Below are positions 36,375 through 46,937 of a stretch of 64,000 nucleotides of DNA, one piece after another (position 1 is the first letter of the stretch; every line of letters starts with the position of its first letter). The stretch is taken from NCBI RefSeq assembly GCF_016056305.1, contig NZ_JAECZC010000102.1, positions 12,884-76,883 on the forward strand, given 5' to 3'. The stretch is from Amazonocrinis nigriterrae CENA67 (GTDB lineage: Bacteria > Cyanobacteriota > Cyanobacteriia > Cyanobacteriales > Nostocaceae). The translations under genes were made by a program, and so were the position numbers. Below the pieces are notes generated by a model. The model was not told where the DNA came from. It did not search any database and worked only from the letters and a program-made list of their open reading frames with translations.

Positions 36375-37141
36375 ATTAGGAAATGAACAAATATAAGTCT
36401 GTCATATTATACAAGTAATAATCTTTGTTCATAGTCTCAATAGTATCTTGTATAATGATGGCAAATTAATACTGTCTCATATTTGTTTATTACCTATTAT
36501 TTATTAGAATATTATTGGCTATTTTTTCAGCAATAATATTTCTCAAATTTTACAAGTATATTGCCAGGAGCATCTCCTGGCTTTTCTGTTGTATAACAAA
36601 GTGCTGAGGGACTGACAAATAAAAAAACATACAATTTTTCTTGTGGGGCGGACAAGATGTCCGCCCCACAAGTAGTAGTAATTTATTTGTTGGTAATCCC
36701 TGAGTGCTGTAGACGCTTCTGTGGCTACTCTACCCTGCAAAGAAGAGGGTTCTCGCAGAGTAAAGTAGGGGTTCTTGTTCGCGGCCTTCGTCTTTGAAGG
36801 AGAAAAGTACCCGTAAGGGCTTGTTGCCAGATGGAGAACTGGCGATCGCGATCTTCGCTGCGAAGATCGCGAGTCTTCTCCCAAGGGGAGACGCTAAGCT
36901 TTCCGAGCGTCAGCGTATCCGTTTGCGAAGCGTCTCCGACAAAAGAAGGATTCACCCGAAGGGCGGTTTCTTAGAAGCAGCCGCACTGGGGGCGCACCAC
37001 CCGCTATGAATGAAAGAAACACTTTCTTCCGCCACTCCCTGTGTTTCTTGAAAGAGCGATAATTCGTAATTGCAAGTTTGTAGAAAAACTGATCTGTGAC
37101 ATTTACAATACAAAACAGTTGCCGTTCTTTTGGCTACCCCA
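36375..37141. repeat. Repeat-rich intergenic region
   Basis: 767 bases without a gene. It contains a perfect palindrome at 36641-36671 (TTGTGGGGCGGAC arms), another at 36847-36871 (CGCGATCTTCG arms, overlapping a HIP1 site), and a GC-rich mosaic to about 37000 with GCGTCTCC/GGAGACGC inverted motifs. Reading frames through it on both strands are products of the repeats, not genes. Confidence 0.65.
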
Positions 37142-38056
37142 ATGAAATTTCGATTCAAAAGACTTTCAAACAAGCAACGACAGCCTTTGATTCCAAAAAT
37201 TCACATTAAACTACGGGATGGACAGTTTGAGATTACAGGTATGAATGTATGGTATTCCTACTGGCGTGACCCCTATCATTTACTGTTGACAATTCCCTGG
37301 ATTGGCTTTTTAGCGCTGATAGCTGTTTTATATGTAACAATTAATGCCCTGTTTGCTCTAGTTTACATGTTAGGCGGAGACTGCATCGAAAACGCCCGAC
37401 CTGGCTATTTTTTAGATTTATTTTTCTTCAGCGTGCAAACATTAGCATCCATTGGCTATGGTGCGATGTATCCGAAAACCACTTATGCCAATATCATCGT
37501 CACTATTGAAGCAATAACTGGTCTAGTAGGAATTGCTGTCATGACTGGACTAGCATTTGCCCGTTTTTCTCGACCAACTGCTCGTGTCATGTTTTCTCGT
37601 GTCGCGTTAATTACAATTCATGAAGGAGTACCAACTCTGATGTTTCGCGCAGCTAACCAGCGCCGTAACCAGATTCTAGAGGCGCAAATACGCGTGTACC
37701 TGATGCGTGATGAAGTGACAGCAGAAGGACATTTCATGCGTCGGTTCCATGATCTCAAAATGGTAAGGAGCCAGACACCCAGCTTTGCACTTACCTGGGT
37801 AGCGATACATCCAATAGATGAATATAGTCCTCTTTATGGAATGACCGCAGAGTTGCTAACCAAGACAAATAGTAATATTGTCATTTCCCTAACAGGCGTT
37901 GATGAAACAGTTGCACAAGTCGTTCATGCCCGTCATAGCTACACAGCGAACGAAATTTTATGGAACTATCAGTTTGTTGATATTTTTCACCATACAAGTG
38001 ACGGGCATCGCTACGTTGACTATACCCGCTTTCACGATATTTTACCCTTAGATTAG
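37142..38056 (+). CDS. Inward-rectifier potassium channel (KirBac type)
   Basis: 304 residues from ATG 37142. A slide helix (YSYWRDPYHLLLTIPW) precedes the first membrane helix (LIAVLYVTINALFALVYML). The pore has the selectivity filter TLASIGYGAMYP, and the second helix is VTIEAITGLVGIAVMTGLAFARFSRP. The cytoplasmic immunoglobulin-like domain fills the rest and ends HRYVDYTRFHD. It conducts K+ and is gated from the cytoplasm by lipids or ligands. It is transcribed alone. Confidence 0.92.
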   Translation: MKFRFKRLSNKQRQPLIPKIHIKLRDGQFEITGMNVWYSYWRDPYHLLLTIPWIGFLALIAVLYVTINALFALVYMLGGDCIENARPGYFLDLFFFSVQTLASIGYGAMYPKTTYANIIVTIEAITGLVGIAVMTGLAFARFSRPTARVMFSRVALITIHEGVPTLMFRAANQRRNQILEAQIRVYLMRDEVTAEGHFMRRFHDLKMVRSQTPSFALTWVAIHPIDEYSPLYGMTAELLTKTNSNIVISLTGVDETVAQVVHARHSYTANEILWNYQFVDIFHHTSDGHRYVDYTRFHDILPLD

Positions 38057-38579
38057 CTACTGAATAATTTGATGCAGCTATTACCAATGCATCAAAATTA
38101 CGTTTGAGACTCTTTTTGAGTATTAGAAGTCTCATCAAGTGTTTGTATTGGTTTAACTACCACTCGGCCATTTTCAACCACAGTGCTACTTTTAGCCTCA
38201 CTCTTGCTAGAGTTGACTGGTACATCTTGGTACTGGTTTTTGTGGGAGATATTTTGCTCCTGTTGCTGGTTGAGAACAACCACAGAACAGGCACAAGAAG
38301 GAAAAGACATATGAGCTAATTTGATCTCTACTTCCATTATGGCGCTGCTGTGATAATTTGGCTAAAAAATTTGCTATATGAGGCTGATATCTTGCACCAT
38401 TCTCAATTAACGCTGTGGTGGGTACTGCCAACAACGTCAAAATCAAGGTTTGAACCAACCATTAGCAGTGCCCACCCTACAAAAATGCCAATAATACAAC
38501 TGGTGCAAGATATGAATTAAAGTCAAAAATCAAAAAGTTTTGACTTTTGACTTTTGACTTTCCGTTATGATTCAAGTAC
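38057..38579. other. Intergenic region with a possible broken lipoprotein gene
   Basis: 523 bases. On the minus strand one frame (38458 to 38207) reads a start, then YVFSFLCLFCGCS, a lipobox-like end. The overlapping frame 38337-38098 continues with a polar NQQQEQN...QKESQ tail. One frameshift would join them into a small lipoprotein, so this may be a decayed gene. Heptad TTTTGAC repeats lie at 38530-38562. Confidence 0.35.
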
Positions 38580-41027
38580 CTAACTGTAACTACCTTCTTC
38601 CGTTCTTGCTATTTCTAAAAGAGTTTTCAGTACGGAGTCAGGGTTAAGGCTGATAGAATCAATACCTTGCTGAACCAAAAATTGAGCAAATTCTGGATAG
38701 TCACTAGGTGCTTGTCCACAAATACCAATTTTGCGTCCGTGCTTTTTAACTGTGGCTATGACTTTGGCAATCATCAGCTTTACAGCTTCATTGCGTTCAT
38801 CAAATAAATGGGCTACTAATTCTGAATCTCTATCTACTCCTAATATTAATTGTGTCAGGTCATTTGAGCCAATTGAGAAGCCATCAAAGATTTCACAGAA
38901 CTCATCTGCCAATTGCACATTACTAGGTAACTCGCACATCACATAAACTTGCAAACCGTTTTCTCCCCGCACCAAACCATGCTTAGCCATTTCTGCTAAC
39001 ACGCGCTGGCCTTCTTTAGGAGTGCGACAAAAGGGCACCATTAAAATTACATTAGTTAAACCCATGCGATCGCGCACATTTTTCATCGCTAGACATTCCA
39101 ACGCGAAGCCTTGACGATAGCGTTCATCGTAGTAGCGAGAAGCACCGCGCCAGCCTAGCATGGGGTTTTCTTCTTGGGGTTCAAACTGCTTGCCACCCAA
39201 AAGGTTAGCATATTCATTACTCTTAAAATCAGAGAGGCGCACAATCACAGGTTTGGGATAAAAAGCAGCTGCGATCATGCCAATACCTTGAGCTAGTTTA
39301 TCGATAAAGTAGGCGGTTTTGTCTGCGTATTGGGCAGTTAACTCAGCAATTTTAGATTTAGCAAACTGATCTTCCAATTCATCAAAGTGAATTAATGCCA
39401 GTGGATGTGTCTTAATATGATTAGCAATAATGAATTCCATCCGCGCTAATCCCACTCCATCATTAGGGATAGCAGCATAACTTAAGGCTTCTTCTGGATT
39501 GCCCACATTCATCATAATTTTGGTACGAGTCTGGGGCAAATCTTCCAATGCAAATTCTTGCACTTGATATGGCAATAATCCTTGGTAAACTTTGCCAGTT
39601 TCACCTTCTGCACAAGAAACTGTAATTTCTTGTCCTGTGTTCAATATAGTAGTAGCATTACCACAACCAACTATAGCCGGAATACCTATTTCTCTGGCGA
39701 TAATTGCACTATGGCAAGTACGTCCACCTTGGTTAGTGACAATTGCACTAGCACGTTTCATGATTGGTTCCCAGTCGGGATCTGTGCGATTTGTGACTAG
39801 TACTTCTCCCGGTTGAAACTGGTTAATTTGCTGCACATCCAGAATAACTCTGGCTTTACCTTGACCAATCATCTCACCCACACTCCGCCCTGTACTCAAC
39901 ACTTCACCTTTTTGTTGTAATTGGTAAGTGCGGAGAACATTTTTAGATTTTTGAGATTGTACTGTTTCAGGACGCGCCTGTACAATAAAAAGTTCATTGG
40001 TAATCCCGTCTTTGGCCCACTCAATATCCATTGGTGTGCAAACACCACGGACTTGTGAGTAATGTTCTTCAATCAGGCAACAAGCTTGGGCTAGTTGTAA
40101 AATTTCTGCATTACTAAGAGCATATTTTAGGCGATCGCCTGCCGGAACACGTATATTTTTGGTCAATTTCGATCCGCCAGTATCGTAGACCATTTTGATT
40201 TCTTTTGTACCCAAGCGTTTTTCTAAAATTGGGCAATATCCTTGCTTGAGCGTAGGTTTAAATACTAAGTATTCATCTGGATTGACTGCTCCCTGGACTA
40301 CATTTTCTCCCAAACCATAGGCGGCAGTAATCAATGCTACATCCTGAAAACCTGTCTCAGTATCAATGGAGAACATCACACCAGATGTAGCTAGGTCAGA
40401 ACGCACCATTTTTTGTACACCTACCGAGAGGGCGATGCTAAAGTGGTCAAAGCCTTTGAGTTGACGGTAGGAAATAGCACGGTCAGTATAAATTGAAGCA
40501 AAGCACTTGTGACAGGCTTCTAATACAGCTTGCAACCCGTGGACATTGAGGTAGGTTTCTTGCTGTCCAGCAAAGCTAGCATCAGGTAAGTCTTCTGCTG
40601 TAGCACTAGAACGGACTGCGACATCGGTATCACTGCCATACTCTTTTTCCAGGTCTTGATAAGCTTGGGTAATTGCTTGTTGCAATTCTAGTGGAAATGG
40701 AGTTTGCAGCATTAAAGCCCGTACTTGCTTGCCAATAGAATGCAGATTGTTCACATCTTCTATATTTAAATCTGCAAACAATTGTCGCAATTTAGGTTCC
40801 AAACCTGCTGAAGAGATAAAGTAGTGATAAGCATAAGCTGTAGTGGCAAATCCTGTGGGAATCTTAATGCCTTTGGGTACAAGCTGCTGAATCATTTCTC
40901 CTAAAGAAGCGTTCTTGCCACCCACTAGGGCTATATCTGCAATTCCAACTTGGCTTAAAGGTAATACCAAGGCTTTTTCTTGGGAAACTTGGTGAGTAGT
41001 TTGTTGATTAACTAGTGCTTTTGGCAT
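38580..41027 (-). CDS. ppsA: Phosphoenolpyruvate synthase
   Basis: Converts pyruvate, ATP and water to phosphoenolpyruvate, AMP and phosphate. 815 residues, the normal size. The N-terminal ATP-binding domain has VGGKNASLGEM and VRSSATAEDLPDASFAGQQ. The swivelling phosphohistidine is in GGRTCHSAIIAREIGIPAIVG. The PEP-binding barrel contains GFSIGSNDLTQL and a catalytic Cys in IGICGQAPSD. It lies in the same carbon-metabolism neighbourhood as pfkA and nifJ but is a separate unit. Confidence 0.95.
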   Translation of the reverse strand: MPKALVNQQTTHQVSQEKALVLPLSQVGIADIALVGGKNASLGEMIQQLVPKGIKIPTGFATTAYAYHYFISSAGLEPKLRQLFADLNIEDVNNLHSIGKQVRALMLQTPFPLELQQAITQAYQDLEKEYGSDTDVAVRSSATAEDLPDASFAGQQETYLNVHGLQAVLEACHKCFASIYTDRAISYRQLKGFDHFSIALSVGVQKMVRSDLATSGVMFSIDTETGFQDVALITAAYGLGENVVQGAVNPDEYLVFKPTLKQGYCPILEKRLGTKEIKMVYDTGGSKLTKNIRVPAGDRLKYALSNAEILQLAQACCLIEEHYSQVRGVCTPMDIEWAKDGITNELFIVQARPETVQSQKSKNVLRTYQLQQKGEVLSTGRSVGEMIGQGKARVILDVQQINQFQPGEVLVTNRTDPDWEPIMKRASAIVTNQGGRTCHSAIIAREIGIPAIVGCGNATTILNTGQEITVSCAEGETGKVYQGLLPYQVQEFALEDLPQTRTKIMMNVGNPEEALSYAAIPNDGVGLARMEFIIANHIKTHPLALIHFDELEDQFAKSKIAELTAQYADKTAYFIDKLAQGIGMIAAAFYPKPVIVRLSDFKSNEYANLLGGKQFEPQEENPMLGWRGASRYYDERYRQGFALECLAMKNVRDRMGLTNVILMVPFCRTPKEGQRVLAEMAKHGLVRGENGLQVYVMCELPSNVQLADEFCEIFDGFSIGSNDLTQLILGVDRDSELVAHLFDERNEAVKLMIAKVIATVKKHGRKIGICGQAPSDYPEFAQFLVQQGIDSISLNPDSVLKTLLEIARTEEGSYS

Positions 41028-41366
41028 GGACGATTTCCTTTTATTAAGCTAATCACGAGAGTTATATTCAATTTTTCTGCTCTGCTCATCTCACGTTTGT
41101 AGTTATAGGAAAATAATTTGAGGAACTTGTGAAGGTGCGGCTAATGCTAATTCGTAATTCGTAATTCTTAATTCGTAATTAAGAAAATTGTTTTCATTTG
41201 AGGTTTTAGGCGCAGTGACTCCCTTTAACGTGAGTTCAACAGATTTCAACAGATGATAAAACCCAGACACAAAAAGACTTTTCACCCAGTCCCTAGTCCC
41301 CATTACCCCTAATCCCCACTCCCTCCGGTCGTGGGGGCCCCGAGTTCCCCAGTCCCTAGCTATATT
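41028..41366. repeat. Spacer with STRR units and a GC-rich repeat
   Basis: 339 bases. ATTCGTA heptads run at 41149-41182. A GC-rich motif GGGGGCCCCGAGTTCCCCA at 41333-41351 occurs identically inside nifJ at 52101-52119. No gene is seen. Confidence 0.6.
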
Positions 41367-44300
41367 TCACAAAGGTAGCTTTAAGTAGAAAATACTACCT
41401 ACTCCTACTTGACTTTCAGCCCAGATTTGTCCGTGGTGTTGCTCGACTATATTGCGACAAATCGCTAAACCTAAGCCTGTTCCACCTTGCTTGCGGGAAT
41501 CAGAAGCATCCACTTGATGAAACCGCTCAAAAATAGATTCTAATTTGTTAGCAGGAATCCCTCGACCTTGGTCTTGTACCTTAAATAACACATGGGAAAT
41601 AGCACCATCTTTTGCTTTGATTTTTTCTACGCTCATTGATACAGTAGACCCTTTAGGTGAAAACTTAATCGCATTACTTAGTAAATTTGTTAGTACCTGG
41701 ATCATCCGATCCTTATCAACTGTTAGCTCAATAGATTGAGGTAAGACTGATAAGTTGATTCCAGCATTATTAGCTATTAACTGCATCAAATCTGTGGCTT
41801 CTATAAGCAAGTCACTAGCATTAACTTTTTGTTTATTTAAACTAATCTTTCCAGATTGTAATCTTTCTAAATCTAAAATGTCATTCACTAATCTGACTAG
41901 ACGTTCGGAGTTGTCTGAGACAAGTTTGATGATACGCTGACCCTTTTCAGAATCCAGTTTTACTAAACCAGTTTTCAACAAGTTTAAACCTCCTTGGATT
42001 GAAGTCATGGGGGTACGTAGCTCGTGACTGACAACAGAGATAAACTCATTCTTAATTTTGTCTAATGTATAGCGTTGGGTAATATCTTCACCAATGCTCA
42101 TAGTACCTGTTATTGCACCTTGTGAATCTCGTAGTAGAGTATTGTTCCAAGCAATTATACGTTCTTCTCCAGATTTGGTGATAATTTCGTTCTGGTAGTG
42201 AGAATGTAATTCTTGCTCTAGCATTTCCACAAAACACTTTTGCATATCATGTTGCTGATGCTGTGGGATAAAATTGGCAATCCACTCTTTACCTAAAATT
42301 TCCTCTTGAGTATAGCCAGTCAATTCTAAAAAGAAAGGATTAACGTATTCAACTTTCCCTGTTTTATCCAGTGCAATAACTAATAACTGCACATTTTCTA
42401 ATAAACTGCGCCAACGGCGTTCTGCTTCACTTAGTTGAGCTTCAATTTTTGTTTGTTGGTTAATAGTGGTTGTGAGAATATTGATTAATCTATGCAAGTG
42501 TGAATTTGCTTGAGATAATTCAGCAGTTCGCTCTGCAACTTTGATTTCTAATTCTGCCTTTGATTGTCGTAAAATTGCTTCTGCTTGTTTGCTTTGTGTG
42601 ATATCTAAACAAGTACCAATCATTCGTACTGGTTTACCTTCGTCATCATAGATACATTTTCCTTTAGCCGCCATCCAATGAATGCTACTGTCAGGCCAAA
42701 TAACTCTGAATTCTACATAATATTCAGATTTATTGTCTGTAGCATCAATTATTTTTTGGTGAATCGCTTCTCTATCTTCAGGATGGAGACAGGCGAGAAA
42801 AGCTTCATAGTTACCTACAAACTTACCTGGAGCTATACCAAATATTTCCTCTTGACGGCTTGACCATTTGATATAGTTAGTGAGAATGTTCCAATCCCAA
42901 ATTCCCATCTGAGAAGCTTCTAAAGCTAACCTTAAATGTTCCTCACTTTCTCTCAATGCAATCTCATTATGTTTTTCTTTGGTTATTTCTTTTAAAAAAA
43001 TTGATATGCCTTCCAAAGAAGGATAAATACGATTTTCAAACCAGCGGCGACTCGATGGATAATATTCTTCTAATTGAATAAAACTTTGCTCAGTGAAAGC
43101 GCGATCGCAAGCTTCATAAAAATGCTGTCTTACCTCTTCGGGATATTCTTGCCAAATATTTTTACCAATTAAATCTTGTGGTTTTCTGCCGAAAATTTCT
43201 GCTGCTTTTTGATTAACATAGGTATAGTGCCAATTACTATCGACAGATACAAAGGCATCGTTAATACTCTCTAATATAGTAGATAAACGATTTTTGGTTG
43301 CTTCCGCTTCTGCACAAGCAGCTTGTTCACGCATTACAAGCTGTGCTATTTTTTCTTCTGTCTGTTTGCGCTCAGTAATATTAGTTAATGTCACTACACC
43401 ACCAATAATTTGCTTGTCTAAATTTAATAATGGAGCAGCGCTTAAGAGTAAATGAAATTCACTATCATCTTCACGGTTTAACAAAACTTCCACTCCTTGA
43501 AAATATTGACCTTGCAGTAAACTAGATAGTGAAAATATTTCTTGCTTTTGCTGACAATTTGTGGATTCATTAATCAACAAACACTTTTCTATTTTTTGAT
43601 AATCACTACAATAATTACATTGGAGTGGAAACGACAAAGCAAATGGTTGAAATAATGGATTATGACCACATAGTTGCTGTGCTGCTTGATTGGCGCGAAT
43701 AATTTGCCAACTTTGATCACAGACAATGATTGCTTCGGCTGCTTGTTCTAGAATAGAATTTGCTAGTCTTTCAGCCGCTACAATTTCCGCATTACGTTTT
43801 TGCTCGGTTAAGTCGGTTACTACTATGCAAGTAACGGCTACTTCGTCTATTTGCAATGGCTTAAAAGACAAATAAACAGGTATTTGAGTTTCATCCTCAG
43901 CAATTAAGTAAACCTCTCCTCGAAAAGATTCCTGTCTTGCTTGCTGAAACAATCCTTGAAATACCTGTTTTTCTTGTGGTGCTATGTAATCCTCAAAGCC
44001 AGAGCCGATTACTTTTTCTAGTGGCTTTTTAAGCATTACTGCTAAAGGTTGATTACAGTAAAGAATTGTTCCGTAATCATCTATAGTAACAACGCCTTCA
44101 TGCATTTCTTGCAAAAAAGCACGATAAGGATAATCAGCATCTTGCAAAGTGAAAATTCGTTCTTCTTGACTGCTAGATATAACTAAAGCATCTACCTCAC
44201 CCATTTTAATGGCTCTAAAAGTTTCTTCTAAAACTTGTATTTGATTACGTAAAGCTATATTTTCAAGTTCAAGTTCTTGGCTTGTTTTCACTGCAATCAC
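41367..44300 (-). CDS. Multi-PAS sensor histidine kinase of the Kai-like cluster
   Basis: 977 residues without membrane segments. A short coiled start is followed by about five PAS domains (near 60-170, 185-310, 335-445, 455-575, 645-755), with PAC motifs such as YRELE-type ends and VTNITERK. The dimerisation domain carries the phospho-His in SVVSHELRTPMTSIQGG. The ATPase domain has NLLSNAIKFS, DQGRGIPANK and GTGLGLAIC. There is no receiver domain. It lies 214 bases downstream of two KaiB-like genes and a KaiC-like gene on the same strand, so it may be an output kinase in the role that SasA or CikA plays in the true clock. Confidence 0.88.
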   Translation of the reverse strand: MIAVKTSQELELENIALRNQIQVLEETFRAIKMGEVDALVISSSQEERIFTLQDADYPYRAFLQEMHEGVVTIDDYGTILYCNQPLAVMLKKPLEKVIGSGFEDYIAPQEKQVFQGLFQQARQESFRGEVYLIAEDETQIPVYLSFKPLQIDEVAVTCIVVTDLTEQKRNAEIVAAERLANSILEQAAEAIIVCDQSWQIIRANQAAQQLCGHNPLFQPFALSFPLQCNYCSDYQKIEKCLLINESTNCQQKQEIFSLSSLLQGQYFQGVEVLLNREDDSEFHLLLSAAPLLNLDKQIIGGVVTLTNITERKQTEEKIAQLVMREQAACAEAEATKNRLSTILESINDAFVSVDSNWHYTYVNQKAAEIFGRKPQDLIGKNIWQEYPEEVRQHFYEACDRAFTEQSFIQLEEYYPSSRRWFENRIYPSLEGISIFLKEITKEKHNEIALRESEEHLRLALEASQMGIWDWNILTNYIKWSSRQEEIFGIAPGKFVGNYEAFLACLHPEDREAIHQKIIDATDNKSEYYVEFRVIWPDSSIHWMAAKGKCIYDDEGKPVRMIGTCLDITQSKQAEAILRQSKAELEIKVAERTAELSQANSHLHRLINILTTTINQQTKIEAQLSEAERRWRSLLENVQLLVIALDKTGKVEYVNPFFLELTGYTQEEILGKEWIANFIPQHQQHDMQKCFVEMLEQELHSHYQNEIITKSGEERIIAWNNTLLRDSQGAITGTMSIGEDITQRYTLDKIKNEFISVVSHELRTPMTSIQGGLNLLKTGLVKLDSEKGQRIIKLVSDNSERLVRLVNDILDLERLQSGKISLNKQKVNASDLLIEATDLMQLIANNAGINLSVLPQSIELTVDKDRMIQVLTNLLSNAIKFSPKGSTVSMSVEKIKAKDGAISHVLFKVQDQGRGIPANKLESIFERFHQVDASDSRKQGGTGLGLAICRNIVEQHHGQIWAESQVGVGSIFYLKLPL

Positions 44301-44514
44301 CCTAAAGAAATCGTAAATCGTAAATCGTAATTAATTGACATTAAAATAAATTTTTGCCTTTTATTCCATAAATATTGCTATTTATACAAAAACACAAAGA
44401 TAATATTTAATTCCTCAAAAAAATAAGTGCAATGTTCAGAGCTTAATTTACTATTAATTATTACTAATTCCCGATTTACTCTAGAGTTAGAAATAATTTT
44501 CTTATCGTCGAATA

Positions 44515-44874
44515 TCAAGCAATATCCAAAGCAACGATCACCTTATCAACATTTGTTAAATCGCCAATTAACTTTTGTAGAGGTGGTGGAAGTTCTTTAA
44601 TCAGAGTAGGTACAGCAAATATATGGTCTCTTTCTAAAGTCTCCGGCTGTTGGTATATATCAATAATTTCCATTTCATAGCGTCCTTCTAAGTATTTTTC
44701 ACAAATTTTTTTCAGCATTTGAATAGCACGCATGGATTTGAGGGTATTGCCCGCAACATACAAACGTAAGACATATTTTTGTACGTCTATATTTGCTAGC
44801 GCTTTTTCAAAATCTTCAGTAGATTCTATAATTACTTCATCGGAACTATGGTTAGTTTGGTTTGAATTATTCAT
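44515..44874 (-). CDS. KaiB-like protein (second copy)
   Basis: 119 residues. An N-terminal extension of about 30 residues precedes a thioredoxin-like KaiB domain: [33 protein letters not shown], then EIIDIYQQPE, AVPTLIKELPPPLQKLIGDLTNVDKVIVALDI. The cis-proline region PTL is kept. It begins eight bases after the first kaiB-like gene. It is divergent from canonical KaiB, so binding to the neighbouring KaiC-like ATPase is inferred from context. Confidence 0.85.
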   Translation of the reverse strand: MNNSNQTNHSSDEVIIESTEDFEKALANIDVQKYVLRLYVAGNTLKSMRAIQMLKKICEKYLEGRYEMEIIDIYQQPETLERDHIFAVPTLIKELPPPLQKLIGDLTNVDKVIVALDIA

Positions 44875-44882
44875 GGCTATCC

Positions 44883-45209
44883 TTAGTTGATGTTAACTTG
44901 ACGTAAATCCAGTCCTACTAATACTTTCTCAGTATTGGATAAGTCTCCAATTATTTGCTTTACAGGTTCCGGTAATTTTCTCACTAAAGTTGGGATAGCT
45001 AATATTTGGTCTCCCTTAGCTAATTGGGGATTTTCCATGAGGTCAATTACTTCAATACGATATTGGCCTTCTAGGTACTTTTCACAAATTTTTTTCAAAT
45101 TAGCAAATGCTTTTAAAGATTTAGGAGTTTGTCCAGCTACATATAGCCGTAACTCCCAAATTTTTTCTGTATGACTACATTCAGACAGAGGATTCATATA
45201 GCACTCCAC
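44883..45209 (-). CDS. KaiB-like protein (first copy)
   Basis: 108 residues: [85 protein letters not shown]. This is close to the canonical KaiB consensus over its whole length. It begins 15 bases after the kaiC-like stop and is likely co-translated with it. Presence of two KaiB copies is unusual for one operon. Confidence 0.88.
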   Translation of the reverse strand: MECYMNPLSECSHTEKIWELRLYVAGQTPKSLKAFANLKKICEKYLEGQYRIEVIDLMENPQLAKGDQILAIPTLVRKLPEPVKQIIGDLSNTEKVLVGLDLRQVNIN

Positions 45210-45224
45210 TATTAATATATCTAC

Positions 45225-46937
45225 CTATGTATCTGCTTGGCGTAAATAAAACCTTTTCTCTTGTTCCTCGAATAAAACTTTCTCTTGTGTTTCCTCAATA
45301 GAAATTAACCTTTCAATTTCTTTCTTGTCAATTTCAAATTGAGCTTGTATAGCTTTAACTTGTGCTTCCATTAGTAAACGTTTACGTTCAATATCACGCT
45401 GTTTTTGCTCAATTTTTCGCTGGCGAGTTACAGCAGCAGCTTTGTCTTTTGCTTCTTGTATAATTCTTGCTGTACCTGTGAGTACACCTTCTGCTCCTAG
45501 ATACACATCTAATAATTGTACCCCTTCATCAGTTAATAGAAATTCTCGCACTTGATTAGAGTGTGATGTACCACGAGATTTAAGTACATGAATTAAGCGG
45601 TTACGCTCGCCATTACTCTCTACAGACCGCAGCAGTATCCAAGTATCTGCTAATGAAGAAATCCCTATTTCTGTATATTCGACAAAAGCACTATTAGCTT
45701 CGTTTAAATTTGTCAATAATGTTGTAATATTTTTTGTTTTCAGATAATCAATCAGACGCATCATAAAGGATTTCACCTGAATATCATTACTGCCATAGGT
45801 GAGGTTAGATATGGGGTCGATAATGACTGTATTAGGCTGAAAGTCATTAACTGTACTCAGCATATTCACCAAATGCATTTCTAAACCGTAATACGTTGGG
45901 CGTAATGCTTGGAATTTTAATAACCCTTTGTGAACAGCAGGCTCTAAATCAATACCAATAGAACGCATGTTGCGAATAATCTGTTGCAGAGATTCTTCAA
46001 AGGCGAAATAAAGACATTTTTCTTCTCTTTGACAAGTTGCATCAGCGAAATGAGCGCAAAATGAACTTTTACCAGTTCCCGCCGTACCAGAAATTAAGAT
46101 GCTGCTACCACGAAAGAAACCTTGTCCTCCCAACATTGTATCCAGGCGTTTGATCCCACTAGATATCCATTCGTTTGTGACTGGATAATCTAAGCCGACA
46201 GAGGTAATTGGCAAAACAGAAATACCATCTTCTTTAATTAAAAATGGATACTCGTTTGATCCATGCTTAGAACCGCGATATTTAATAATTTGTAATCGCC
46301 GAGTTGAAAGTTCATTACTGACACGCTGATCTATGCGGATGACACAATCTGAAACATATTCTTCTAAACCATGACGTGTGAGGCTATTTTCATCACTTTC
46401 ACTAGTAATGATAGCTGTAACACCTTTGGTTTTTAACCACAGAAATAATCGCCGCAGTTCAGCTCGCACGATCGCAGCGTTATCTAAACCGCCAAATAAT
46501 ACTTCTAGTGTGTCTATAACTACTCTTTTAGCTGCGATCGCATCAATTTCATAGCCTAATCTAATAAATAATGCTTCTAGGTCATATTCACCTGTTTCTT
46601 GAATTTGACTGCGTTCTACATGAACATGATCAATTACTAGCTTTTTTTCTTTGATTAGTTTTGCTACATCCCACCCCAAGGAAGCCACATTTTGTGTCAA
46701 CTCCTCAGCCGTTTCCTCAAACGCCATAAATACGCCTGGTTCGTTAAATAGAGTAGCACCCCGCACCAAAAATTCCATTGCCATCAGTGTTTTACCACAA
46801 CCTGCTCTACCACAAATTAGTATTGGTCTTCCTTGTGGCAAACCTCCATAAGTAATTTCATCTAACCCTTGAATTCCTGTTGGACATTTGGCAAGCGTAG
46901 TAGGTTTTACTTGTGTATCAATTTTGGGTTTGTTCAT
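45225..46937 (-). CDS. KaiC-like double-domain ATPase
   Basis: 570 residues with two RecA-like domains. CI has Walker A GRAGCGKT and a catalytic FEE pair (MAFEETAEEL). CII has Walker A GTAGTGKS and FEES. The autophosphorylation segment of CII reads YTEIGISSLADTW, so the positions of Thr426, Ser431 and Thr432 in KaiC are Thr, Ser and Ser, and phosphorylation is plausible. After CII comes a charged coiled coil of about 80 residues (rich in Glu, Lys, Arg, Gln) that canonical KaiC lacks. No kaiA is present. It heads an operon with two kaiB-like genes and a multi-PAS kinase. Confidence 0.9.
   Translation of the reverse strand: MNKPKIDTQVKPTTLAKCPTGIQGLDEITYGGLPQGRPILICGRAGCGKTLMAMEFLVRGATLFNEPGVFMAFEETAEELTQNVASLGWDVAKLIKEKKLVIDHVHVERSQIQETGEYDLEALFIRLGYEIDAIAAKRVVIDTLEVLFGGLDNAAIVRAELRRLFLWLKTKGVTAIITSESDENSLTRHGLEEYVSDCVIRIDQRVSNELSTRRLQIIKYRGSKHGSNEYPFLIKEDGISVLPITSVGLDYPVTNEWISSGIKRLDTMLGGQGFFRGSSILISGTAGTGKSSFCAHFADATCQREEKCLYFAFEESLQQIIRNMRSIGIDLEPAVHKGLLKFQALRPTYYGLEMHLVNMLSTVNDFQPNTVIIDPISNLTYGSNDIQVKSFMMRLIDYLKTKNITTLLTNLNEANSAFVEYTEIGISSLADTWILLRSVESNGERNRLIHVLKSRGTSHSNQVREFLLTDEGVQLLDVYLGAEGVLTGTARIIQEAKDKAAAVTRQRKIEQKQRDIERKRLLMEAQVKAIQAQFEIDKKEIERLISIEETQEKVLFEEQEKRFYLRQADT

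Noticed and set aside
36543-37173. Several short frames on both strands in the spacer before the K+ channel
   Set aside because: They are translated palindromes and repeats.
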